This document shows, piece after piece, positions 1 through 6,783 of a stretch of DNA of 64,000 nucleotides (position 1 is its first letter; each line of letters opens with the position of its first letter). Source of the DNA: M3007 sp965249785 (GTDB taxonomy: Bacteria; Bacteroidota; Bacteroidia; Chitinophagales; Saprospiraceae); the NCBI GenBank assembly GCA_965249785.1, contig CBDFMU010000026.1, positions 186,001 to 250,000 on the forward strand, read 5' to 3'. The translations under genes and the position numbers were made by a program. A model generated the notes under the pieces. The model searched no databases, was not told where the DNA came from, and saw only the letters and a program-made list of their open reading frames with translations.

Positions 1-2
1 AT

Positions 3-728
3 CTTAAAAACGTGCAAAGCCCCGATTACCGCACAGAAACCGCTCAATTCTGGAAGGAAAACCTGATAAAAGCCGGGGTTTTATTTCAGTTTTTCCCAGA
101 CGGCCAATGGGCTTTTATCGAAGGCACCCTGTATCATCCCGGGCAATGGACGCTCGATGAACCCAACAATAAAATACAATGCACCTACGCCAACCCGGAT
201 TCGGCGGCTACGATGGTGATCAAAATTCGCCGCATGAGCAGCGACTCTATGGTGGCCGACCTTATCCGCAAAGACCAGATTATATCCGTCGTTTTAAAAA
301 CTGACCATTATAAATATGCTACGCCGGAAAAGTGTCCGTGGCATCCCGCCAACAATCAGTGGCGCATCAAGCCCGATCACGCGGAAACGGATGGCGAAAT
401 CAGGATGCGGTTCATCAATCATTTACGGCATTACTGCATGCTACTCGAAGCCATGCTGGATAATAAAGGCCAGACAATAGTGACCAAAAATTCTCCTTCC
501 TGCATCCAATTGTATACTTCCGGCATCGGATTGCGCACCGCAGACAAGATTGATCGGGACTGGTATTCAACGTTTTATGATCAAAAAGACGCGGAAAAAG
601 CGTTGATTATGTTCCGAAAATTGCTGCCTGCCGATGGCGTATTTACCGGACCTAAAACCCGCAATTGGGTCAGCGACAACCTCACGCTTTTGCAGCGGTT
701 GATGAATCGTTTGCAAGGGGAAAAGTAA
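3..728 (+). CDS. Unrecognised protein, 5' end outside the window
   Basis: The reading frame is open to the left edge, so the true start is probably upstream; the first in-window start is a GTG at 12. About 240 residues are visible. They are soluble, without signal peptide or membrane segment, rich in W/Y/H and with a lysine-rich C-terminus. The first 100 residues alternate short polar and hydrophobic stretches like a small beta domain, and the last 60 look helical. I recognise no motif or family. It converges on the methyltransferase at 774, with a run of GTTGAGA-type repeats between the two stop codons. The frame is long with balanced codon use, so I take it as real, but no function can be given. 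Confidence 0.7.
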   Translation, partial: LKNVQSPDYRTETAQFWKENLIKAGVLFQFFPDGQWAFIEGTLYHPGQWTLDEPNNKIQCTYANPDSAATMVIKIRRMSSDSMVADLIRKDQIISVVLKTDHYKYATPEKCPWHPANNQWRIKPDHAETDGEIRMRFINHLRHYCMLLEAMLDNKGQTIVTKNSPSCIQLYTSGIGLRTADKIDRDWYSTFYDQKDAEKALIMFRKLLPADGVFTGPKTRNWVSDNLTLLQRLMNRLQGEK

Positions 729-732
729 ACTG

Positions 733-760
733 TGTTGAGAGGTTGAGAAAGTTGAGAAAA
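733..760. repeat. Short degenerate tandem repeat, GTTGAGA family
   Basis: Three copies of GTTGAGA are separated by one or two purines between two convergent stop codons. The same unit builds the longer tracts at 32268-32384 and 61092-61258. Unlike those it has no opposing arm. Confidence 0.7.
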
Positions 761-773
761 TATGATGTACTCT

Positions 774-1418
774 TCACTTCGTTTCATATTGGCAAATCCA
801 GAAAAACTCCGTTTCGGTGATGGAAAGTCGACTGGCATGTGGTCTTAATATTTCTTCCAATTCCGTTTTTTCGGGAAAATTTTTCAGCACCGAATACTGC
901 TCTCCATTCTGCAAATGCCGGGTTTGATAGGTATTTCCATATTCATCCTGATGACTGATCGGCGTATTACTTCCCGGCACGTAGCGATTGTCCATAAAGA
1001 CGACGGTGCCGCCCGTTTTTACTAAACTATTGATTTTTTGAAGAAATACTACAAGCGACTGCTTTGGAATATGCGACCAAATAAATCCACCAAACAAGGC
1101 TTCAATTGGCTGGATTGATGACAGTTCGTACAAATCCGCGACTTCAAAAGCGACGTTTTGAAGCGGATAATGCTTCGTTTTGGCAATTTCGAGTACGCTT
1201 TCGTTCAAATCAGTAGCCTTGATCGAATTGGCTACCTCGGCAATGCGTTCCGTCCAATAACCAGTCCCGCAGGCAATTTCCAGCACATTTTGACCTTTGA
1301 AAATGTCTTGTAGCAATTTCGTAGCCGCCAACAAATCCGCTTGCCGCTCTGGTTTATGATAAATCGCTTCGTATTCGGTGGCACGCCGATCGTAATAATT
1401 TTGCAGGTCCGTTTTCAT
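774..1418 (-). CDS. Class I SAM-dependent methyltransferase
   Basis: A 214-residue protein with the Rossmann SAM-binding loop VLEIACGTGYWT at residues 45-56, an acidic strand end after motif II (KATDLNE) and a motif IV region around the IWSHIP segment, as in Methyltransf_11/25 enzymes acting on small molecules. The substrate cannot be read from the sequence. It is probably cytoplasmic, since no signal peptide is seen. The ATG at 1418 is preceded, with only five bases between, by TACTTTCG (reverse strand of 1424-1431), a close match to the Bacteroidota -7 box TAnnTTTG, so the mRNA may be leaderless or nearly so. It lies downstream of trpGD on the same strand, about 50 nt away, with its own apparent promoter. 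Confidence 0.85.
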   Translation of the reverse strand: MKTDLQNYYDRRATEYEAIYHKPERQADLLAATKLLQDIFKGQNVLEIACGTGYWTERIAEVANSIKATDLNESVLEIAKTKHYPLQNVAFEVADLYELSSIQPIEALFGGFIWSHIPKQSLVVFLQKINSLVKTGGTVVFMDNRYVPGSNTPISHQDEYGNTYQTRHLQNGEQYSVLKNFPEKTELEEILRPHASRLSITETEFFWICQYETK

Positions 1419-1423
1419 AGCCG

Positions 1424-1431
1424 CGAAAGTA
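1424..1431 (-). promoter_or_regulatory. -7 promoter box of the methyltransferase gene
   Basis: TACTTTCG on the reverse strand matches the Bacteroidota TAnnTTTG consensus at all but one position and ends five bases before the ATG. The expected transcription start falls on or next to the start codon. Confidence 0.5.
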
Positions 1432-1466
1432 ACAGCGAGTGTGCCACACCTTCAAGCGTGGCACAC

Positions 1467-3104
1467 TTATATCACCACCGCTTCATCTTCCGGTTGCAAA
1501 ACTTGTTGCAAACGTTCCAAAACTTCGCCCATCGCCCCGGCAAAAATCAGTCGCTCCATTTTGGCATAAGCCTCTGGCAACGGTATTTCCTCCACGAATT
1601 TTGTGTAGATAAAAGCCGCATTCATGGCCACCAGTTTATAATGTTCCGTGGTCGATGTCCCGGCGATCATGGCCTGCGCAATAGCCAAACACTCATCGGA
1701 ATTATGAGCACTCACCGTGCTAAACGGCAGCGGAGACAAACCAAAATCTGCTGCACTAATCTCATAATCTTGGCGTTCGCCATTTTTATATTCTAAAACG
1801 CGGGTCGGCGCGCTAATAGAAATTTCGTCCAATCCGTCCCAGCCGCGCACCACGATGACGTGCTCTTTGCCCATTTTAATGGCCGTTTCAAAAATCACCT
1901 CCATCAAATCCGCGAATGAAGTGCCGATAAATTGGCGACTCGGCAAATAAGGATTGACCAGTGGCCCCAGCACATTGAATATCGTTGGAACGCCGATTTT
2001 GGCCCTTATTGGCGCGAAATGACGGAAAATCGGGTGCACATCTGGCGCAAATACGAAGGCAAGATTGGTTTCTGCCAAACATTGCTCCGCTTGTTCTGGT
2101 GAAGAATGAATGGGCAAGCCCAGACTTTCCAGCAAATTGAAACTGCCAAACCTTCCAGCAGCGGCGCGATTACCGTGCTTGGCAATCCGCAGGCCAGTAT
2201 GTGCCAATAACAGACTCGCCAGCGTAGACGTATTAATACGCGGCAAGCCCGAACCGCCAGTGCCGCAAATGTCCACGGGAGAATTTAGATTAGGGAATTT
2301 GGAGTGCGGAGTTCGGAATGCCAAGTTCTGCACTTCGCCCAAGGCTTCAATGAAATGGCATAATTCAGCAGTGTTGCGTAGTCGATGCGACAATGAAACT
2401 AGCAAAATTTGCTTCTGATCATCAGAAAATTGGCCTTCTTCGACGGTGCGGAGAAAAGTTTGCAGCGTTTCGGCGGAAAGTATTGCACCTGTTTGCAGGC
2501 GTTGCGAGAGATCGTGGAAAACGCGATTGCCCGCTGCCATGCGACCTTCTACCACGTTGCGCAGCATCCGCATCCCGGCGGCGTTGGTCATGCTCAACAC
2601 CGATTCCGGGTGAAACTGAATGCCCTCGATGGGCAGGCGTTTGTGGCGGATGGCCATCACCACGCCGTCAGCGGAGCGGGCACTCACCTCAAAATCGCTG
2701 GATACTGTCTCTGCTGCCCAAGAGTGGTAGCGGGCAACTTGACAGTTGGGTTCCAGGCCCGTGAAAATGCCTCGTCCATCGTGCTGGATCGGAACGGCTT
2801 TGCCGTGGACGGGAGCGATATTGGCAAGGCTACCGCCAAAAAATTCGATGAGTGCCTGATGGCCCAGACACACACCGAGGATGGGTTTAGTCTGGTGAAA
2901 CTTGGCGATAACCGCCATCAAATTCCCCGCGTTGCGCGGCACCGAGGGGCCGGGCGACAGCACCAGCAGATCGAAATCTTCCTGCGCAAGTACCTCTGGA
3001 TCAGCGGTATTGCGATAGACTTTCACTGTACAACCCAATTGGCGGAAATAATCCACGAGGTTGTAGGTGAAAGAATCAAAGTTATCAAGCACCAGTATTT
3101 TCAT
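1467..3104 (-). CDS. trpGD: Fused anthranilate synthase glutamine amidotransferase / anthranilate phosphoribosyltransferase (TrpG-TrpD)
   Basis: A 545-residue fusion. Residues 1-190 are a class I glutaminase that would feed ammonia to TrpE: the nucleophile is C79 in GVCLGHQ and the catalytic His/Glu are H165 and E167 in FHPES. Residues 200-545 are anthranilate phosphoribosyltransferase, which joins anthranilate to PRPP in tryptophan synthesis: helical N-domain, KHGNR at 309-313 and the DGLDE metal motif. The PRPP loop, normally GTGGDG, reads GTGGSG at 281-286, so the usual Asp is Ser, and the following KHGNR segment continues AAAGRFG rather than the common S-S-x-x-G. Residues 261-275 are encoded by a six-unit heptanucleotide repeat. 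No trpE, trpC, trpB or trpA lies nearby. The domain assignment is firm; a dedicated role in tryptophan synthesis is likely but unproven given the PRPP-loop change. Confidence 0.92.
   Translation of the reverse strand: MKILVLDNFDSFTYNLVDYFRQLGCTVKVYRNTADPEVLAQEDFDLLVLSPGPSVPRNAGNLMAVIAKFHQTKPILGVCLGHQALIEFFGGSLANIAPVHGKAVPIQHDGRGIFTGLEPNCQVARYHSWAAETVSSDFEVSARSADGVVMAIRHKRLPIEGIQFHPESVLSMTNAAGMRMLRNVVEGRMAAGNRVFHDLSQRLQTGAILSAETLQTFLRTVEEGQFSDDQKQILLVSLSHRLRNTAELCHFIEALGEVQNLAFRTPHSKFPNLNSPVDICGTGGSGLPRINTSTLASLLLAHTGLRIAKHGNRAAAGRFGSFNLLESLGLPIHSSPEQAEQCLAETNLAFVFAPDVHPIFRHFAPIRAKIGVPTIFNVLGPLVNPYLPSRQFIGTSFADLMEVIFETAIKMGKEHVIVVRGWDGLDEISISAPTRVLEYKNGERQDYEISAADFGLSPLPFSTVSAHNSDECLAIAQAMIAGTSTTEHYKLVAMNAAFIYTKFVEEIPLPEAYAKMERLIFAGAMGEVLERLQQVLQPEDEAVVI
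2281..2322. repeat. In-frame heptanucleotide tract inside trpGD
   Basis: Six consecutive 7-nt units of the form GARTNNG (GAATTTA, GATTAGG, GAATTTG, GAGTGCG, GAGTTCG, GAATGCC on the plus strand) total 42 nt, a whole number of codons. They encode residues 261-275 just before the PRPP-binding loop. The tract resembles the GAATNCG units inside uvrA at 63693-63720. Confidence 0.7.
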
Positions 3105-3146
3105 AGTGTATCAATGTATCAGTACGATGATGCAAAGATGCAATAA

Positions 3147-3187
3147 AAAACTCCGGCTTTGCAAGGGCCGGAGCAGGTTTTTTCTTT
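3147..3187 (-). terminator. Intrinsic terminator of the lipoprotein gene at 3215-3739
   Basis: CTCCGGC (3151-3157) pairs with GCCGGAG (3167-3173) over a 9-nt loop. It is followed on the reverse strand by six T, and by a T-rich run on the forward strand, so it could work in both directions. Confidence 0.8.
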
Positions 3188-3214
3188 TTAATTTTTACCT
3201 GACAACCCTCTTTC

Positions 3215-3739
3215 CTAGTCATCTATACGCGTATGGAAGGTGCCTTCCGTAAAAATCAGTGTATCCGGTACATTGACACTACCCGCCAAAGTACGATAAA
3301 GCCTCACGTGGAACTTTCCCCGAAATTCGTCTTTGCGTTTATTGTATTCTGTAATTTCCAGATAACTAGTGGAATCATTTGCCGCAATATCATAGACATC
3401 ATATAGCAAATCATCGTAACCAATAAAATAGCGAGCACCCACCACCGAATCATCCGGGGGCTGATCGTAAGCAAGACTTAATGGATATTTTCCTACTTTT
3501 TTAGGAACTTTAAAGAAGTACAACTCCTCCAAATCAAGATCATCTCCGGTAGAAGGTTTAATACTTATATTTACTTTTTCATCCGAGAAAGTATGTTGCG
3601 AAGCCCTAATCTTGCCATTCCAAACATTGCCATTCTTTAAGACAGAGACCTCACCCCAGTAATCCCACTTGCCATTGTCCTTCTTGCAGGCAATAATACA
3701 ACACAGGCCAAGGCAAAAAAAAAGGATAAGAGATTTCAT
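3215..3739 (-). CDS. Unrecognised lipoprotein
   Basis: 174 residues with a short hydrophobic signal and a lipobox ending at C18 (IIAC), so it is predicted to be lipid-anchored and exported. The mature part is acidic and beta-rich, with several W/Y-containing strands and no known catalytic motif. Small lipoproteins of this kind are abundant in Bacteroidota, but I cannot assign a family. It is flanked by intrinsic terminators on both sides and looks like a monocistronic unit. Confidence 0.75.
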   Translation of the reverse strand: MKSLILFFCLGLCCIIACKKDNGKWDYWGEVSVLKNGNVWNGKIRASQHTFSDEKVNISIKPSTGDDLDLEELYFFKVPKKVGKYPLSLAYDQPPDDSVVGARYFIGYDDLLYDVYDIAANDSTSYLEITEYNKRKDEFRGKFHVRLYRTLAGSVNVPDTLIFTEGTFHTRIDD

Positions 3740-3841
3740 AATGCTTTTATTTGAAGTTTATAATTGGCATCGTTCTTACAAACTTCATGGCGACGGCTTT
3801 GCGATATTGGTTGCCTAAAAATTGATATTCAAGATGTTATA

Positions 3842-3878
3842 AAAAAACTCCGACCCTCATAAGAGCCGGAGTTTTTCA
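3842..3878 (-). terminator. Intrinsic terminator of the esterase gene
   Basis: CTCCG (3848-3852) pairs with CGGAG (3867-3871), with extra CTC/GAG pairing inside. A-runs upstream and a T-run downstream give a U tract in both directions. The stem shares its outer bases with the terminator at 3151. Confidence 0.7.
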
Positions 3879-3898
3879 GCATAAAAATTTTAGTTATC

Positions 3899-5077
3899 TT
3901 ATTTGCCAAATGCCTTTTTCAATTCATCAGCAGCCAAGGCCTGTGCAGCTTTGGCTTCGGGAAGCACAGCAGCCATACCGAAAAACTCGTGCGTAACGCC
4001 ATCGTACCGCTTGACCATCGTAGCCACACCCGCTGCTTTCAATTTATCCCCTAACATTTGTCCATCACTTTGCAATGGATCAAGTTCGGCGAGAATGATA
4101 GTCGTGGGTGGCATGCCTTTCAAATTGGCGTTCACCAAAGAAATCATCGGGCTTTTCATGGCGGCTTTGTTCGGCAAATATTTGTCAAAAAACCAGATCA
4201 TCATCGGTTTGTCCAGGGGTTTAGCCATTGCATACTTGGTGTAAGATTCCGTAGTGGTGTCGGTTTGCGCAATCGGATACACCAGCACCTCGTGTAGCGG
4301 CATCATCATCTTTTTGTCGCGGGCCATCATGCTGACGCCAGCGGCCAGACTACCCCCGGCACTTTCGCCCACCACAGCTACTTTTTTAGGATCGCCATTA
4401 ATGGAAGCGGCATTTTTCAGCACCCATTCGTAAGCGGCGTAAGAGTCGTTGTGGGCCGTAGGAAATTTGAATTCCGGGGCCTGACGATAGGCGACCGACA
4501 CCACTATGGCACCCACTTGCTCCGCCAAACCTCTCGCCGAAGCATCATACGTATTGAGATCGGCAATCACCCAACCGCCACCGTGATAGTACACGATGAT
4601 TGGAAAGGGCGCAGTGCCCGACTTGGGCGTGTACACGCGAGCGTGGATGTTGCCGCCTTTCACGGGGATGGTTTTGCCCATCGTGTCCACCATAGATGGC
4701 GGCACCATAATGTTTTTTTCTTTAATCAAAGCCATCACCGCGTCGGTGGGCGTGGGGTTTTTGCGAGCATCCGGCCCGCTGAGAGTAGGGATCGGTGGGG
4801 CATTGAAACTGACTAATTTCTCGATCACGGTCTGCATTTGTGGCGTGATACTTTGTCCCCACGCAGGTTTTGGACCCATAGGTTTCAATTCGCCCTTAGC
4901 CGGCATAGTGTCTTTTGGGGCAGTAATTGGGGTTTCAGCAGTTGGTTTGTTCTTATTACTTATGTCGCCAGTGCAGGCAGTGAAAGTGCAGAAAAGAGCA
5001 AAGGCAAGCAGAAAGGAAAGGTGCCGAAATGCGGAAAAGGGATTGGTAATGGCAAAATTTTTCATGGCAATAAACAT
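3899..5077 (-). CDS. Exported alpha/beta hydrolase, hormone-sensitive-lipase family esterase
   Basis: 392 residues. The N-terminus is a lipoprotein signal with the lipobox cysteine at C35 (FTAC); translation may start at M1 or at M5, which gives a more usual signal. Residues 140-392 are an HSL-type esterase: oxyanion motif HGGGW at 165-169, nucleophile elbow GESAGG with S239, acid D333 in ELDPLQ and H363 in THEFFG. These enzymes hydrolyse short acyl esters; the natural substrate is unknown. A proline/threonine-rich linker (residues 40-75) joins the anchor to the catalytic domain. All catalytic residues are present. A hairpin lies about 15 nt upstream of the start (5092-5133). Confidence 0.9.
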   Translation of the reverse strand: MFIAMKNFAITNPFSAFRHLSFLLAFALFCTFTACTGDISNKNKPTAETPITAPKDTMPAKGELKPMGPKPAWGQSITPQMQTVIEKLVSFNAPPIPTLSGPDARKNPTPTDAVMALIKEKNIMVPPSMVDTMGKTIPVKGGNIHARVYTPKSGTAPFPIIVYYHGGGWVIADLNTYDASARGLAEQVGAIVVSVAYRQAPEFKFPTAHNDSYAAYEWVLKNAASINGDPKKVAVVGESAGGSLAAGVSMMARDKKMMMPLHEVLVYPIAQTDTTTESYTKYAMAKPLDKPMMIWFFDKYLPNKAAMKSPMISLVNANLKGMPPTTIILAELDPLQSDGQMLGDKLKAAGVATMVKRYDGVTHEFFGMAAVLPEAKAAQALAADELKKAFGK

Positions 5078-5091
5078 GGTTTTTATGAAAT

Positions 5092-5133
5092 GAAACAGGA
5101 ATGTCGATTGAGTTCAACCGGCATTCCTGTTTC
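5092..5133. repeat. Inverted repeat upstream of the esterase
   Basis: GAAACAGGAATG at 5092-5103 pairs with CATTCCTGTTTC at 5122-5133, and the stem extends inward through a mismatch to about 15 positions. There is no T-run on either side, so it is not a standard terminator. In the esterase transcript it would form a hairpin just before the start codon. Confidence 0.6.
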
Positions 5134-5214
5134 CAATTCAAAAAAATATGCCACGTTTTAAATTAGCAAAAGGCAAACTGTCAAAGAGTTCGCTGATATT
5201 GATTACTCATTTGC

Positions 5215-5643
5215 CTACCGAATTTCCCATTTCCGGGTTTTGAAAAAACGGATCACCAAATACACCAGTAAGCCGGCGGGACCAGTGAGCAGGGTACATA
5301 CTAAACTCGGTAGTACTAATATGTGCGGGATGTTTTCCTGACGCGCATCGTGGACTTGCCAGATGCCAACTAACAAACAGAAAGACAGATAATTCAGCCA
5401 GCCCGTCAGCAGCATTTCCTTGTTACGAAAGATGTTTTCAAAGCCATCCAGTGACCATAAATTGCCAGTCGCGCTCGCCGAACTCAGATAACTAAATGTA
5501 AACCAAGCCGCTACAAAAAACAGCAAAATGGCCGCAATGAAAGCAACCAGTTCGGTATGCCGCCAATTTGGCAAAAACATTAGCAGAAACCAGGGCAGGA
5601 AAATAATAATACTGGCGTACCAGTAGAAGTCGTTGGAGGACAT
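5215..5643 (-). CDS. ABA4-like (DUF4281) membrane protein
   Basis: 142 residues with four predicted membrane helices (about 8-26, 32-52, 78-96 and 108-130). The pattern LPWFLLMFLPNWRHT, then a G-L-x-x-L-F segment, an IPHILVLPSLV helix and TGPAGLLVYL matches the ABA4-like/DUF4281 family, whose plant member is needed for neoxanthin synthesis. In bacteria the role is unclear. A short N-terminus and absent signal peptide fit an integral membrane protein. It lies downstream of nadC on the same strand, separated by a long inverted repeat. Confidence 0.75.
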   Translation of the reverse strand: MSSNDFYWYASIIIFLPWFLLMFLPNWRHTELVAFIAAILLFFVAAWFTFSYLSSASATGNLWSLDGFENIFRNKEMLLTGWLNYLSFCLLVGIWQVHDARQENIPHILVLPSLVCTLLTGPAGLLVYLVIRFFKTRKWEIR

Positions 5644-5663
5644 GAATTTGAGGATTTGATTTG

Positions 5664-5734
5664 TTGAGTATTCGAGTATTTGAACTCCGCACTATGACTA
5701 TTTGAGTATTGGATTCAAATACTCGAATACTCAA
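5664..5734. repeat. Perfect 21-bp inverted repeat of TTGAGTATT-type units
   Basis: The 21-nt arm at 5664-5684 (TTGAGTATTCGAGTATTTGA plus one A) is repeated as an exact reverse complement at 5714-5734 with a 29-nt spacer. The arm itself is built of GAGTATT-like units, and further copies (TTTGAGTATT at 5701, TTCAAATAC at 5738) flank it. It separates nadC from the downstream ABA4-like gene. Confidence 0.85.
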
Positions 5735-5750
5735 ATCTTCAAATACTTTT

Positions 5751-6614
5751 TTAGTCCTTGACAATTTTCAAACTCAAATCGAGCGGTTGTGCCGAGTGGG
5801 TAAGTGCGCCAGTGGAGACGAAATTGACGCCGGTTTGCGCGAAGCGGCGAACATTATACAATGTGATACCGCCAGATGCTTCTGTCTCAAAACGACCCGC
5901 GACGAGGGCCACAGCTTCATGTAGAATAGCGATCTCGAAGTTGTCGAACATAATTCGGCTGATACCGCCCGTGTCCAGCACTTCCTCCACTTCCAAAAGA
6001 TTGCGCACCTCTACAGTAATGCTCAAGTCTAAATCCTTGATTTGCTGATATTGGTGGGCCCGTTCAATGGCGGCGCGAATACCTCCGGCGGCATCCACAT
6101 GATTATCTTTAATCATCATCCAATCATACAGACCCCAGCGATAATTCTCGCAGCCGCCGATTTTGACGGCCCATTTTTCCAGGAAACGAATGAGCGGGGT
6201 AGTCTTGCGGGTATCTAATACTTTGACTGGCAAATCAGCAACCTCGAAAGCGAAACGGCTGGCCAACGTAGCAATACCGCTCATGCGCTGCATAGTGTTG
6301 AGCAATAGGCGTTCGGCTTGCAGCAAAGCACGGGTGTGACCCTCCACTTCAAAAGCTACGTCTCCAAACATCACGTCATCGCCGTCTTTTTTGTTCAATT
6401 TAATCGTCGCCTCTGGATCGAGGTAGCGAATAATATCCTGAGCCAATTCAACCCCAGCCAAGACCCCATAGTCTTTCACTTTCAGCACCGCCCGGTTGCG
6501 TTTCTCTGCTGGAATGGTGGCGAGGGAAGTATGGTCTCCTTCATGAATATCTTCGTGTAGTCCGGCCTGGACAAAGGCTTGAATATCCTGGTCCGTAATC
6601 TCTTCTGGTCGCAT
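5751..6614 (-). CDS. nadC: Nicotinate-nucleotide pyrophosphorylase (quinolinate phosphoribosyltransferase)
   Basis: 287 residues, the usual NadC length. It decarboxylates quinolinate and transfers it to PRPP to form nicotinate mononucleotide in de novo NAD synthesis. Recognisable segments are GLHEDIHEGDHTS near the N-terminus, NTMQRMSGIAT, the VLDTRKTTPLIR signature, the KIGGCENYRWGLYDWMMIKDN stretch (read here in two parts: KIGGCENYRWGL and YDWMMIKDNH) and the C-terminal ASGGITL and STGALTHS phosphate-binding loops. The active-site Arg and Lys residues in these motifs are present. nadA and nadB are not in the window. The upstream gap holds 9-nt repeats. Confidence 0.95.
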   Translation of the reverse strand: MRPEEITDQDIQAFVQAGLHEDIHEGDHTSLATIPAEKRNRAVLKVKDYGVLAGVELAQDIIRYLDPEATIKLNKKDGDDVMFGDVAFEVEGHTRALLQAERLLLNTMQRMSGIATLASRFAFEVADLPVKVLDTRKTTPLIRFLEKWAVKIGGCENYRWGLYDWMMIKDNHVDAAGGIRAAIERAHQYQQIKDLDLSITVEVRNLLEVEEVLDTGGISRIMFDNFEIAILHEAVALVAGRFETEASGGITLYNVRRFAQTGVNFVSTGALTHSAQPLDLSLKIVKD

Positions 6615-6620
6615 AATATT

Positions 6621-6656
6621 AATGTGGTCAAGGTGATTAATGTGGACAATGTATTG
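6621..6656. repeat. Four 9-nt units, AATGTGGTC family
   Basis: AATGTGGTC, AAGGTGATT, AATGTGGAC and AATGTATTG follow each other directly, a few bases upstream of the nadC start. The same unit appears in the hairpin tract at 46709-46780. Confidence 0.65.
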
Positions 6657-6726
6657 ACAATGAGCACATTATATTGTAATTATCCTAAGTCAATTTCGCA
6701 AAGATAAGCCAAAAAGTCTGCGCAAA

Positions 6727-6775
6727 AAATTACAAAGGCTGCTCCGCCCACTATTTGTTCGCAGAGCAGCCTTTG
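6727..6775 (-). terminator. Intrinsic terminator of the M1 aminopeptidase gene
   Basis: CAAAGGCTGCTC (6733-6744) pairs perfectly with GAGCAGCCTTTG (6764-6775). On the reverse strand the hairpin is followed by a run of six T. Confidence 0.85.
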
Positions 6776-6783
6776 TATTGATA

